A stretch of DNA of 64,000 nt, from positions 1 through 64,000 of the forward strand of contig JAEUKK010000033.1 of the NCBI GenBank assembly GCA_016792625.1, written 5' to 3'. This stretch comes from Deltaproteobacteria bacterium. GTDB taxonomy: Bacteria; Myxococcota_A; UBA796; UBA2385. Within the stretch, counting starts at the first letter, position 1; each line of letters opens with the position of its first letter. The notes below the pieces were generated by a model, which saw only the letters and a program-made list of their open reading frames with translations, searched no databases and was not told the DNA's origin. Position numbers and translations under genes: made by a program. Of the stretch, positions 51,501 through 59,401 are shown one piece after another.

Positions 51501-52292
51501 CTCGTGGCCCTGGGCGCGCAGCCCGGCGAGCACGGCGGACTTGAGCGCGAAGCTGCCGCGCCCGTCGCCGCCTTCGAGGCTGAGCGGCCCGCCTTGCCGG
51601 CCGAGCTCGCCGCTGAGTCCTTCGAGCTGCAGGCGGTCGAGGGTGACCGGGCCGGCTTTGCCCTCGAACTTGACCGCGCTGACATCGGCGCTGCCGACGT
51701 TGATCTTGACCGCAGCGCCTTGGCCCTGCTTGGCGGCCTCGGCCGGGTCGACGCCCTCGACGCCGCCGCCTGGGCGGGCGATCTCGATGCGCACGTCGCG
51801 GAGGAAGGCCGGGCCGGTCTTCAGCCCCGGCGCGTCGACCGCGCCGATCGCCACGGCGGCGCTGGTCAACACCAGCACGCCGCTGCGCGGGTCAAGGCTG
51901 ACCTTGCACTTGTTGTCGGCGCCCTTGCGGTCGAGCTGCAGCGCCGCGCGCAGGTGGGCGGGCACGAGGTCCATCAGCTCGTCGAGGTCGGTCTCGACGG
52001 TGATCTTGCCGTCCTTCCAGCCGATGTCGGTGGCCTTGGCGACCTCGTAGGCGTCTTTGGCGACCTGCTTGGACTTGTCGACGAAGTCGCCCACCGCGGC
52101 CGAGGCCGCGCCCGCCTTCTCGGACACCCATTGGCCGGCGCCCCGCAGCCAGCCCATCACACCCTTGGACTTGGGCGCGGCGGCCCCGGGCGCACCTTTG
52201 GCGGGCGCTTGCGCGGGAGCGACGCTCTGCTGTCCGTTTTGGGCCTGTTGCGGCGCCGAGCGCTGCAGGGGAGAGAGCTGCTGGGCGGACAT
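48537..52292 (-). CDS. Giant Gly/Ala-rich repetitive protein, unknown family
   Basis: 1251 residues, no signal peptide. Residues 1-45 are Gln/Pro/Ala-rich; 45-95 are amphipathic helix (KGVMGWLRGAGQWVSEKAG; FVDKSKQVAKDAYEVAK); 95-190 form a compact domain with the only Cys. From about 170 to 1010 the chain consists of roughly 21-residue units of a pattern like x-x-L-x-A-x-G-L-x-G with Gly/Ser-rich turns, each giving two short beta-strands (for example GLDAKRGGGATAVRLDSAAA followed by GLSGKAAGGEGSAAALRAE). A distinct C-terminal part follows. I recognise no family. A repeated beta structure, groove or solenoid is inference. GC3 bias and the start context support this strand over a long open frame opposite. 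Confidence 0.8.
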   Translation of the reverse strand: MSAQQLSPLQRSAPQQAQNGQQSVAPAQAPAKGAPGAAAPKSKGVMGWLRGAGQWVSEKAGAASAAVGDFVDKSKQVAKDAYEVAKATDIGWKDGKITVETDLDELMDLVPAHLRAALQLDRKGADNKCKVSLDPRSGVLVLTSAAVAIGAVDAPGLKTGPAFLRDVRIEIARPGGGVEGVDPAEAAKQGQGAAVKINVGSADVSAVKFEGKAGPVTLDRLQLEGLSGELGRQGGPLSLEGGDGRGSFALKSAVLAGLRAQGHEVAELKVAGASGALGQGGEQAHLAAEQLEVKGAKSGGQSLGGARVKGLRVDAQNRGGGLPMADAKADHLRAKVAVEAAEVRDFDGTDADLKEANLIGATATYDQDAGASGVAAQQLGVSGLDTAWIDAQDAALDGVDLQHRGAAGGQAAAVALKADALRATALKADTPAAKDEAAPASAPLDWSASLGKADVTGAQAGAVQLGGLRARGLDASGRADGAASRYAAKATQLGASDVKHKDISVEDIAAVDVAVGGDAKGAEASAGAISASAMTGKVFSASSLRGKGAKGRFGAAGASGSIDSASVREAKVLDRVEVAAADVTGLRGGPEAGGGRSLQLDEASVSGVHDTVSGARLGRARMRAGALTAHEGGLAASLGALQAEELSGAGAKAKAAQLSDLKVQKNNDELRATLGEASLTGAAYKDRAAAETLSAKGLRGGLRRGGADLAVDRVEGAGLKGAGANARAASVEGLSAKLRGDTATGTATRAQASGITTAQGSVDGVQLSGLSGSAGPSGGAAQIAQANVQGVDLAGVKAKSASATDLRGAKGPDGLSGSLAAAEAQDLSAGGVQAASVNLRGAAGSSGKAGDALTLDALDATQIKGSVAGLSGGAESAALRGLDAKRGGGATAVRLDSAAATGLSGKAAGGEGSAAALRAEGLNLNQAGGRTTASLAAAHGEGLRGSAGGTKGKIDKIDLSDAKLTEDAKSRAVSVGGLGLSGAAVQSAGGGGGGGPVAGLDLRQLAATGARRVDSADVNVQAPLRPGAVPGAPVKVREGTALDASVQVRDNRLVPGGTKADLSRPLDGPAWTGVRGAYMNDDNELKADLSGTLGIDMDVGGKINDSLGIKGDALPSLGTLGEAYARTPAAPASSGGPSAADVVDLSRHHASGSVGLSAGTISAGQAGGVELARGQRPGDNTVKFESDGQTGQRAAMQRILLNSARAQQGGVSAVAGKTSASGVRVEAGGGKTKAELDALQLQGLQVQQRKS

Positions 52293-52420
52293 GCGGGCCT
52301 CGGCGACCAGAGGAGGGGAGGGCGGCCCTCCCCATGTGTGAGGGTACCGCCCGCGTCGGCCCGGCGGCGCCAGAGCCCGCGCGCGCTGTCACCGTCGGGT
52401 CATTGAGAAGGGCAGGGGAG

Positions 52421-52463
52421 GCCCAAAACGACGACGCGCCGGGCCTCGGGGAGGACCGGCGCG
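52421..52463 (-). terminator. Terminator after the ArgA-like gene
   Basis: CGCGCCGG (52435-52442) pairs with CCGGCGCG (52456-52463); on the minus strand it is followed by TCGTCGTTTTGGG. The same T-tract flank occurs at the 8.1-kb terminator. It separates the acetyltransferase from the repetitive-protein gene. Confidence 0.6.
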
Positions 52464-52518
52464 GGTGGAGGCGCCTGCGCGGGGGCGTGGCCGCAGGGGG
52501 CGACCGCCGCTGGGCGGC

Positions 52519-53034
52519 TCAGGCGGAGATGGCGCGCAGCAGGGCCACCTTGCGGCAGCGCGGCGCGGCGGAGCAACGCAGGCAGGCGCCCAGCGCCTTC
52601 TCAGGCACCTCGGCCCGGGGCACCGCCCCAAAACCGGCCGCGATCAAGGGCGCCGGCTGGCTGGTGAAGCAGTAGACCTCGGCCGCGCCGAGGCTGGCGA
52701 GCTGGTCGACCGCGGCCTCGATGAGCAGGGCCCGCAGGCCGGCGTCGGCGGTGATGAGCAGGCCGAGCTCGCCGCGGGTGGCGCTGGCCAGCTGGGCGCT
52801 GACCAGCCCGACGAGCTGCCCCGCGTGGGTGGCGACGGTGAGGTCGCGCAGGCGGGCGGCGAGGCCGGCCTCGGTCATCGGGAGGATCTGGCCGGCGGCG
52901 ACGGCCGCGGCGACCAGCTGGGCCACCGCGGAGAGGTCGCGCGCGTGTGCAGCGCGGAGGCTGACGTCTCGCAAGTCGAGGGAGACCTGCTGCTCGTCGT
53001 TGCGCTCGGCGGCGATCTGGGCGTCCTCAAACAT
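52519..53034 (-). CDS. N-acetylglutamate synthase-type GNAT acetyltransferase
   Basis: 171 residues from ATG 53034, behind GAGGAGGG. The GNAT domain with the small stand-alone ArgA arrangement: AVAQLVAAAVAAGQILPMTE, GELGLLITADAGLRALLIEAA (acetyl-CoA loop region), VYCFTSQPAPLIAAGFGAV, and the C-terminal PEKALGACLRCSAAPRCRKVALL with the three Cys seen in ArgA-type enzymes. Role: acetyl-CoA plus glutamate to N-acetylglutamate, first step of arginine synthesis. An ARG-box-like site lies 93 bp upstream. Confidence 0.82.
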   Translation of the reverse strand: MFEDAQIAAERNDEQQVSLDLRDVSLRAAHARDLSAVAQLVAAAVAAGQILPMTEAGLAARLRDLTVATHAGQLVGLVSAQLASATRGELGLLITADAGLRALLIEAAVDQLASLGAAEVYCFTSQPAPLIAAGFGAVPRAEVPEKALGACLRCSAAPRCRKVALLRAISA

Positions 53035-53126
53035 GGCGGCCCTCCTCGGGGCGGTGACAGGGCGGGGCGCGGGCGCCCCACGTGCGCCTGGGTGGCTCCC
53101 CAGGCGCGCGCCTATATGCACCGGCG

Positions 53127-53140
53127 TGAATGATTATGCA
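53127..53140. promoter_or_regulatory. ARG-box-like operator upstream of the ArgA-like gene
   Basis: TGAATGATTATGCA matches the ArgR consensus TGAATWWWWATTCA at 12 of 14 positions. On the gene's strand it overlaps CATAAT, a good -10. A half site ATGCA lies 20 bp nearer the gene (53116-53120), close to the usual 21-bp spacing of paired ARG boxes. Confidence 0.5.
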
Positions 53141-53261
53141 AACCGATGGAAGCAGAAATCGGCAGGGCGGGCCTGAGCTTGACGGCTGTGTGACGACAGG
53201 CACGGTGATCCTGCGCTCTGCGGCGCGCGCGGGTCTTCATTCACCCCGACCCTGCCCGCGC

Positions 53262-54623
53262 TCAGCCGCGACCACCCAAGCGCCGCAGCCCGCGGTGGGC
53301 CCAGGAGAGCGCGCGCCAGGTCGGGCTGGCGTGGATCGCCGCCAATTCGGCCTGGGCCGCGTGCAGCGCCGCGGGCAGGCGCGCCCAGGGGAGGGCCGCC
53401 GCGGGCGCGCGGGAGGGCGCGCGGGCCAGCGCGCGGAGCGGGGCCAGGGCGACGTCGGGGTGGGCGATCTCGGCGATGCAGGCCTGGGCTGCGCTGACCG
53501 TCGCCGCGGGGTCGAGGGCGCCAGAGGCGAGCGCGCCCAGCGCCGCGGCCACCGCCTCGGGCTGGGCGTCGATCACGCGCAGCCCACCCACAGCCGCGAG
53601 CTCTGCGGCCAGCGCGCAGCGGGCCGAGCCGAGCAGCCCCAAACCGGCCCAGGTCCAGCGCAGCAGGCGGGTGCGGCTGCCCAGCTCGGGCTCGAGCCCG
53701 GGGCCGTCGAGGCTCAGACCGACGTGGCAGCGCGCTTCGAGGGCCTCGAGGGCGCCCTCCTCCAGCCAGCCGTGGGCGATCACGCGCCCATCGCTGGCCC
53801 GCCTCTCCAAAAAAGCGCGCAGCTGGGCCTCTTGGGCCGGGGCGAGCGCACCCCCTGCGCCGCCGCTGAGGTGCAGCTCAAGCGGCGCGCCCGCGTCCAG
53901 CGCCCGCTCCACGCCGCCGATCAGCGCGTCGAGGGCCTGCCAGCCGTTGAGCGCGCCGCCCACCAGCACCCGCAGCGGCTCACCCGGCGCGCGCACGCGG
54001 GGCGCCCGGGCGGGCAGGGGCGCGCCCTCGGCGTCGAGGGCCGGCGCGCTGATCGGGCAGACCTGCACCCGCTCCGCGCCTGAGGCCGCGCCGAGGCGGC
54101 CCAAGAGCCCGAGCTGGCCCAAGCAGGCGAGGCGCTGCGGGGCCGAGATCACGAGCAGGTGGTCGGCTTCGGCGAGGGTGCGGGTGGCGATGGCCCGCGC
54201 GTCGTCGGCGGCGCCGGGCGGCAGGGGCGCGCCGTCGGCGGCCGCCTGCAGCTCAGCGAAGGGGTCCCCGGGCAGATCGGCGATCCAGGGGGCGTCCCCG
54301 CGGTGGTGCGCGGCGATGAGGGCCGGCGTGTAGGGGCCCGCCGAGACCACGAGCGCGGGGCCCGGGCCGGTCCAGAGCGGGCCGGCGAGGGCGGCGGCGC
54401 GGCTCCGGCGCAGGGTCGCGGCCCAAGGCCCGGGCGGGGGCTCCACCGGCGGGTCGCTCCCCTCCTCCATGAGCACGATCCGCAGCTCAAGGCCGCTTTG
54501 GCGCAGGGCGTGGGCGAAGGCGAGGGTGCGCTGGGGGCCGAAGGTGCTCTGGCGGCAGCCGGGCCCGGGCAACGGTCCGTGGCCGATGAGCAGCGCGCGG
54601 CGGGGCGCGGCCCCCTCAGGCAC
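53262..54623 (-). CDS. Glycosyltransferase, GT4-like
   Basis: About 453 residues from GTG 54623, which overlaps the end of the ABC gene by 8 bp; ATG 54683 is an alternative. Early LLIGHGPLPGPGCRQSTFGPQR and DHLLVISAPQRLACLGQLG belong to the first Rossmann-like half; RVLVGGALNGWQALDALI, RVIAHGWLEEGALEAL and LGLLGSARCALAAELAAVGG match the second half of GT-B enzymes. The usual E-x7-E is not obvious. Coupled to a Wzt-like ATPase, so it probably builds a surface polysaccharide. Substrate unknown. Confidence 0.7.
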   Translation of the reverse strand: MPEGAAPRRALLIGHGPLPGPGCRQSTFGPQRTLAFAHALRQSGLELRIVLMEEGSDPPVEPPPGPWAATLRRSRAAALAGPLWTGPGPALVVSAGPYTPALIAAHHRGDAPWIADLPGDPFAELQAAADGAPLPPGAADDARAIATRTLAEADHLLVISAPQRLACLGQLGLLGRLGAASGAERVQVCPISAPALDAEGAPLPARAPRVRAPGEPLRVLVGGALNGWQALDALIGGVERALDAGAPLELHLSGGAGGALAPAQEAQLRAFLERRASDGRVIAHGWLEEGALEALEARCHVGLSLDGPGLEPELGSRTRLLRWTWAGLGLLGSARCALAAELAAVGGLRVIDAQPEAVAAALGALASGALDPAATVSAAQACIAEIAHPDVALAPLRALARAPSRAPAAALPWARLPAALHAAQAELAAIHASPTWRALSWAHRGLRRLGGRG

Positions 54624-56139
54624 CGTTGGCTCCCCCGCGGTCGGCCGGGAGCGCCGGCCCGCGGTGCCCCTCCGCCGCCACATGGGTGATCAGGCCCCAG
54701 GCGTGATCGAGCAGCACCACGCCATGATCATCGACCCCGGCCGCGACCTCGAAGTCGTAGAGCTGGTTGTGCCAGACATGGGGCTTGAGGTGGCTCTTGT
54801 CGAAGACCGCGACGCTGAGGCGGAAGCGGCCGCTGAGCAGGGGCAAGGCCTTCCAGCGGATAAAGAAGGTGTAGATCCCATGGTAGGTGCCGTCCAAAAC
54901 ACCGTCGTAGCGGGTGTTCGGGCCATGGATGTACACCCCATCCCCGCGAAAGATGGCCACCCCGAAGATGGGCCGCTCGACCGGCTCGGTGGTGCGGAAG
55001 GTGACGGCCACCACGAGATCTTCGCCGGTGCGGAAGCGCTCGCGTGGGCGGCCCTGGCCGTCGAGCACGTGCACGGCGATCACCCGGACCTCTCCGGTGC
55101 CTTGGACCACTGGCGTGTCGCCGTCCACCACGTCAAAGGGCGTCGTCTCAGTCTGCTCGGCCCAGAGGCCCGCGGCGTCGTCGAGCCGGGTGGCGGCGAG
55201 CACATTGGCGCGCAGCTGCGGATCGTCGGCGGTGGCGAGGTAGGCTGGCGCGGCGGGCGGCGGGCTGACCGGGCCCGTCGCCGGCTCGAGGGGCAGGCCG
55301 CTGCGGCTGGGGAAGGGGTGGATCGTGCGGCCCCGGCCGCCGACCGCGCGCTCGCGCTCGATGTCGAGGTAGCGGTCGACCACCTCGCGGGCGGGGCCCA
55401 GCGCCCGGACCTCGCCGCCGTCGAGCCACAGCGCCTCGTCGCAGAGGCTGCGCACGGCGTGCAGGTCGTGGCTGACCAGGATGATCGTGCGGCCCTGCTG
55501 CAGGAACTCCTCAATCTTGCGGACGCAGCGCCGCTGGAAGTACTGGTCGCCCACCGCCAGCACCTCGTCGACCAAAAAGATGTCGCTGTCGGTGTGCGCG
55601 GCGATGGCGAAGCCCAGGCGCAGGTTCATGCCCGCGCTGTAGGTGCGCACGGGCAGGTCGATGAAGTCGCCGAGCTCGGCGAAGCTGATGATCTCGGGGA
55701 TGCGGTGGTCGATCTCGGCCTCGGGCATGCCGAGCAGCGCGCAGTTCAGGCGGATGTTCTGGCGCCCGGTGAACTCTTGGTGGAAGCCCAGGCCCAGGTC
55801 GAGCAAGGTGGACAGGCTCGCTCGCAGCTCGAGCTGGCCGGCGCTCGGCCGGGTGATCCCGCCGATGATCTTGAGCAGGGTCGACTTGCCGGCGCCGTTC
55901 GGCCCCACCACCCCGAAGCTGCGGCCGCGGCGCACCTCGAAATTGACGTCCCGCAGGGCCCAGTGCTCGGTGTGGTGGGTGCGGTTGCCGAAGAACTCGT
56001 AGAGGCGGCTGCGGTCGTTGAGGAAGATGTCGAACCTTTTGCCGAGGCCCTGGGCGCGCAGCACCCAGTCTGGCGTGGGCGCGCCCTCCGCGGGGCGCTC
56101 GGCGCCGAGGTGGGCCTCAGGCGCGCGGTTCGGGGCCAT
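54616..56139 (-). CDS. wzt: Polysaccharide ABC exporter ATPase, Wzt type
   Basis: 507 residues. Nucleotide-binding domain: Walker A GPNGAGKST, YSAGMNLRLGFAIA signature, Walker B DIFLVDEVLAVGD and H-loop SHDLHAV. GFHQEFTGRQNIRLN is typical of O-antigen and teichoic-acid exporters. A C-terminal domain from about 330 to 480 (VVAVTFRTTEPVERPIFGVA; YHGIYTFFIRWKALPLLSG) is the Wzt carbohydrate-binding beta-sandwich that selects the finished chain. The permease partner Wzm is not in the window. Upstream is a 190-bp gap divergent from the PEGA gene. Confidence 0.88.
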   Translation of the reverse strand: MAPNRAPEAHLGAERPAEGAPTPDWVLRAQGLGKRFDIFLNDRSRLYEFFGNRTHHTEHWALRDVNFEVRRGRSFGVVGPNGAGKSTLLKIIGGITRPSAGQLELRASLSTLLDLGLGFHQEFTGRQNIRLNCALLGMPEAEIDHRIPEIISFAELGDFIDLPVRTYSAGMNLRLGFAIAAHTDSDIFLVDEVLAVGDQYFQRRCVRKIEEFLQQGRTIILVSHDLHAVRSLCDEALWLDGGEVRALGPAREVVDRYLDIERERAVGGRGRTIHPFPSRSGLPLEPATGPVSPPPAAPAYLATADDPQLRANVLAATRLDDAAGLWAEQTETTPFDVVDGDTPVVQGTGEVRVIAVHVLDGQGRPRERFRTGEDLVVAVTFRTTEPVERPIFGVAIFRGDGVYIHGPNTRYDGVLDGTYHGIYTFFIRWKALPLLSGRFRLSVAVFDKSHLKPHVWHNQLYDFEVAAGVDDHGVVLLDHAWGLITHVAAEGHRGPALPADRGGANGA

Positions 56140-56330
56140 TCCGTTCCTCCCGTGGAGCCAGACCGCGGGGTCGGCGCCGACGTGTCACCATACACTGTCC
56201 GGCGGCGCGGCCCCTCGGTGGGCGGGATCCGGCGCGGGGGCTTCGGCGCCGCGGTGACGCGGGGCTTAGGGAGAGCCCGCACGGAGCCGATGCGGGGAGG
56301 GAGCGGGGTGCGTGCACCCCCGGAGGGTTC

Positions 56331-57905
56331 ATGAGCGGCCGAGACGAGAGGAGACGCCCACCGAGCGGCGACCCCACGATGCTCCTGCTGGACGAGGCCG
56401 CCGCCGAGGAGCGCGTCCGCCGGCGTCTGCACGCACCCGCGCCCACCCAGGCCGAGGTCGGCGCCTACGATGACGGCTACGAGGACGACAGCTCCGCGGC
56501 CTTCGTCGCGCGCACGGCGATCGGGCGCGGCGCGGGCGAGGGCGACGGTCCGCCGCGTCTTCGGGTCCTCCCCGAGGATCGCACCGAGCGGGTCGACGAC
56601 AACGCCCTCCGTCCGCGCGAGGAGCGCAGCAGCGGCCGCTTGCTCGGCGGTCTGCGGCAGCGCCTGCAGCAGATCGAGCAGGAGGACTTCTCCGGCGGCG
56701 CGCTCGACGGCGATCCCCGCCCCGGCTTGCTGCGCAGCCCGCTGCTCCGCGCGGCGGGCCCCCTCCACCCCGATGAAGAGGAGTCCAGCTCCGACCTGGG
56801 CACCTTCAACCAGCTGCAAGAGGCGGCAGGCAAGGCCCAGCTCCCCTGGTGGGCCGAGCTGCCCGAGGAGCAGTCGGCCAACGCGACCACCGCCGATCTC
56901 GCCCCCTTCGGCCCGCTCGCCGGCCGTCCCGCCCCGGGTTTTGAGGCGCCGAGCTCGAACCTGCGCGCCGAGCTCGAGGCCCGCCGGCCGATCGAGCGGG
57001 AGGAGCCGCTCCTCAAGCCGCTCGACGAGCAGAGCATCGTCCCGCCGAGCCCGCACCGGGACGCCGGCGGCGCAGAGCCCGCGCGCTCGCGCCTCGCGCC
57101 CACCAACCTGCCGCCCCGCATCGAGGCCCGTCGGCCGTCCCGCGCCCCCTGGATCGCCGCCGCGGTCGGGATCTTGGCCCTCGGCCTCGGCGGGTGGGCC
57201 TGGTCGCGGTCGAAGGTGGGCGCCACGCCCGCTGCCGCGCCGGCCGAGGACGCCGCGCTCGCCGCCGCGGAGCCCTCCGCCGCTCCGGGGGCTGCCCCGT
57301 CGCCGCAGACCGGCGGGCCCGCCGCGGCACCGGCCGCCGACGCCGAGATTAACGTGGTGGTCGCTGATGGCGCCGAAGAGGTGCCCGCCGTGACCTCGAT
57401 CCGGGCCTCGAGCGGGGCCTCGAGCGGGGCCTCGACGGTGGCCTCGACGCCCGCGGAGGGCGCTGCGGGGGCCCCTGCGGCCGAGCCCGCGCCGCCGGCC
57501 CCGGCCATGGGCGCCTGGGATCAGCTGGTCGACCGCTTGGCCACGTGGATCTCGGGCCCGCAGGCCGCGCCCAAGCCCAAGGTCGAGGTGGTGGCCGTGA
57601 CCCCGGTGCCCACCCGCGCCGCGGCGGCCCCGGTCGCCGAGGGCCCGCCCCAGGGCACGCTCTTTGTCCGCACCAAGCAGCAGGCCGATATTTTCGTCGA
57701 CGGCAAGGCGGTGGGCGAGGCGCCCGGGCTGAAGCTCGCGCTCGAGCCGGGCTGGTACACGGTGAAGGCCGTCCCGCGCGGCGAAGGCCACACCTGGACC
57801 GCGCGGACCCGCATCGACGCCGACATGCAGCGCGAGGTGGCCCTCGACCTGAGCCAGGCGCCGCCGCCCCCCTTGAAGCGCCGAGAGCAGCGCGGCCGGC
57901 GTTGA
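56331..57905 (+). CDS. Single-pass membrane protein with C-terminal PEGA domain
   Basis: 524 residues, ATG 56331 with GGAGG four bases upstream. The long N-terminal part (1-270) is acidic, low complexity and probably cytoplasmic. A membrane helix APWIAAAVGILALGLGGWAW lies at about 272-290, followed by an Ala/Pro linker and, at about 440-500, a PEGA domain (GTLFVRTKQQADIFVDGKAV; PGWYTVKAVPRGEG). PEGA domains bind envelope glycans or proteins. No kinase domain is present, unlike the similar C-terminus of the 61.8-kb kinase. Confidence 0.75.
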   Translation: MSGRDERRRPPSGDPTMLLLDEAAAEERVRRRLHAPAPTQAEVGAYDDGYEDDSSAAFVARTAIGRGAGEGDGPPRLRVLPEDRTERVDDNALRPREERSSGRLLGGLRQRLQQIEQEDFSGGALDGDPRPGLLRSPLLRAAGPLHPDEEESSSDLGTFNQLQEAAGKAQLPWWAELPEEQSANATTADLAPFGPLAGRPAPGFEAPSSNLRAELEARRPIEREEPLLKPLDEQSIVPPSPHRDAGGAEPARSRLAPTNLPPRIEARRPSRAPWIAAAVGILALGLGGWAWSRSKVGATPAAAPAEDAALAAAEPSAAPGAAPSPQTGGPAAAPAADAEINVVVADGAEEVPAVTSIRASSGASSGASTVASTPAEGAAGAPAAEPAPPAPAMGAWDQLVDRLATWISGPQAAPKPKVEVVAVTPVPTRAAAAPVAEGPPQGTLFVRTKQQADIFVDGKAVGEAPGLKLALEPGWYTVKAVPRGEGHTWTARTRIDADMQREVALDLSQAPPPPLKRREQRGRR

Positions 57906-58012
57906 ACCGAGGATCTCGCTGATTTGCCCGGCTGTCACCGCCGGTCGGGCGGTCGGGAGCGCGGGCGGGATAGCGCGAGGGTCCCTCTCCTCTCTGTGGA
58001 GCGCGCCCAACG

Positions 58013-58564
58013 ATGGCTCATCCCTGGCACGACCTTCCGAACAACCCGGACACCTGCGCCGAGGCCTTTAACGTCGTCATCGAGATCCCCAAGGGGTCCA
58101 AGGTCAAGTACGAGCTGGACAAGCCCTCGGGCCTGCTCAAGGTCGACCGCATCCTCTACAGCAGCGTGCACTACCCCGCGAACTACGGCTTCATCCCGCG
58201 GAGCTACTGCGAAGACGGCGACCCCCTCGATGTTTTGTTGTTGTGCAACGAGGCCGTGGCGCCGCTGACCATCGCCACCGCGCGCCCGATCGGCGTGATG
58301 CACATGCTCGACCAGGGCAAAAAAGACGACAAGATCATCGCGGTGCTCACCGACGACCCGGCCTACGGCGACTACACCGACATCAACCAGCTGCCCAAGC
58401 ACCAAATGCAAGAGGTCGGCCGGTTTTTTGAGGACTACAAGGCGCTGGAGCGCAAGATCGTCGAGATCGAATCCTTCGGCGACCACAAGCGCGCGATCGC
58501 CGTGCTCAAAGAGGCCTTCGCCCTCTACCGGCGGGAAGAGCAGCGCCTGCGCGGCTGGGGCTGA
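58013..58564 (+). CDS. ppa: Inorganic pyrophosphatase
   Basis: 183 residues, family [32 protein letters not shown] and the metal-binding [10 protein letters not shown] and DDKIIAVL segments are intact. Role: hydrolysis of pyrophosphate to drive biosynthesis. Cytoplasmic; free-standing. A GC-rich hairpin follows in the 60-bp convergent gap. Confidence 0.96.
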   Translation: MAHPWHDLPNNPDTCAEAFNVVIEIPKGSKVKYELDKPSGLLKVDRILYSSVHYPANYGFIPRSYCEDGDPLDVLLLCNEAVAPLTIATARPIGVMHMLDQGKKDDKIIAVLTDDPAYGDYTDINQLPKHQMQEVGRFFEDYKALERKIVEIESFGDHKRAIAVLKEAFALYRREEQRLRGWG

Positions 58565-58583
58565 GCCCTCGCCTGCTGCCCTC

Positions 58584-58606
58584 GGCGCCGCTGGTTCGGC
58601 GGTGCC
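58584..58606. terminator. Hairpin between ppa and the next convergent gene
   Basis: GGCGCCGC and GCGGTGCC form an 8-bp stem with one G-T pair around a TGGTTCG loop. It sits between two convergent genes; no T tract, so termination is uncertain. Confidence 0.35.
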
Positions 58607-58624
58607 TGGGCCCCGCCCGCCCGC

Positions 58625-59305
58625 TCAAGGCGCCCGGAAGGACAGGCTCGGCCCGAGCTGGAGCGTCCACCAGTCGCCGGTCGTCGTCCCCGCGGGGGCG
58701 GTGACCGCGGCGGTGTTGAGCGCGGCGGTGGGGGGCGCGGCCAGCCAGCTCGCCCGCAGCGTCCAGCTCAGCTGCGCGGGGCCGCGGACGCGGTGGCGCA
58801 GGCCCAGCTCACCGGTCAGCGCAGGCAGCGCCGTGGTGGCGAGGGGCGCGCCGCGCAGGTCCATCCTGCCGAAACCAAAGGCAACGTCGGCGGAGACTGG
58901 CGCTGCCGGATCGCCGCGAACAGTCGCCAGCACGCCATAGTGCCAGAGCTCGACCTCGGCCGAGTCGGGGAGGTCCTCGCCGCTCACGCCCAGCGCGGCG
59001 AGGTCGAGGGTGGGCTTCGGCCCCACCGGGAACTGCCCCCACACGCTGACCCCGAGCCGCGGCTTGCGGGCGTCAGCAGGCACGGCGAAGGCCTCGTAGC
59101 GCACGATGGCCGCGGTGAAGACGCCCTTGCTGACGCCCTCACCGGCGAGCAGGCCACCCGAGAGCCCCACCGCGGCGTTGCCCGAGTAGCCGGCGGTCGG
59201 CGCAACTGGGGCGCTCGGCGCGGCCGGTCGGGCGCCGGTGGGCTCGGCGGCGGCTGCGCCGCTCCCGAGCAGCAGCGACAAGATGAAGGTGAGGGGTGTG
59301 GGCAT
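58625..59305 (-). CDS. Secreted beta-rich protein, possible outer-membrane barrel
   Basis: 226 residues with a signal peptide (FILSLLLGSGAAAA). The mature chain alternates polar and hydrophobic residues (GVFTAAIVRYEAFAVP; LGVSVWGQFPVG; TGELGLRHRVRG; LSWTLRASWLA) and ends LQLGPSLSFRAP, the type of ending seen in beta-barrels although the last residue is Pro. No family identified. Converges with ppa. Confidence 0.65.
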   Translation of the reverse strand: MPTPLTFILSLLLGSGAAAAEPTGARPAAPSAPVAPTAGYSGNAAVGLSGGLLAGEGVSKGVFTAAIVRYEAFAVPADARKPRLGVSVWGQFPVGPKPTLDLAALGVSGEDLPDSAEVELWHYGVLATVRGDPAAPVSADVAFGFGRMDLRGAPLATTALPALTGELGLRHRVRGPAQLSWTLRASWLAAPPTAALNTAAVTAPAGTTTGDWWTLQLGPSLSFRAP

Positions 59306-59401
59306 GGCGGCGGGCTCCGGGGCGCTGGCCTATCCCCGCCCGCCCGGCCCGGGCCCGCCGGGCCTCTGCTATGGTGGCGCGCCGCGCCGAGGTCCGCGAA
59401 C

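Noticed and set aside
48537..52292. The repetitive protein as an extracellular contractile-injection-system cargo (DUF4157 type)
   Set aside because: The Gln/Pro-rich start gave the idea, but no HExxH motif, DUF4157 signature or injection-system gene is nearby.
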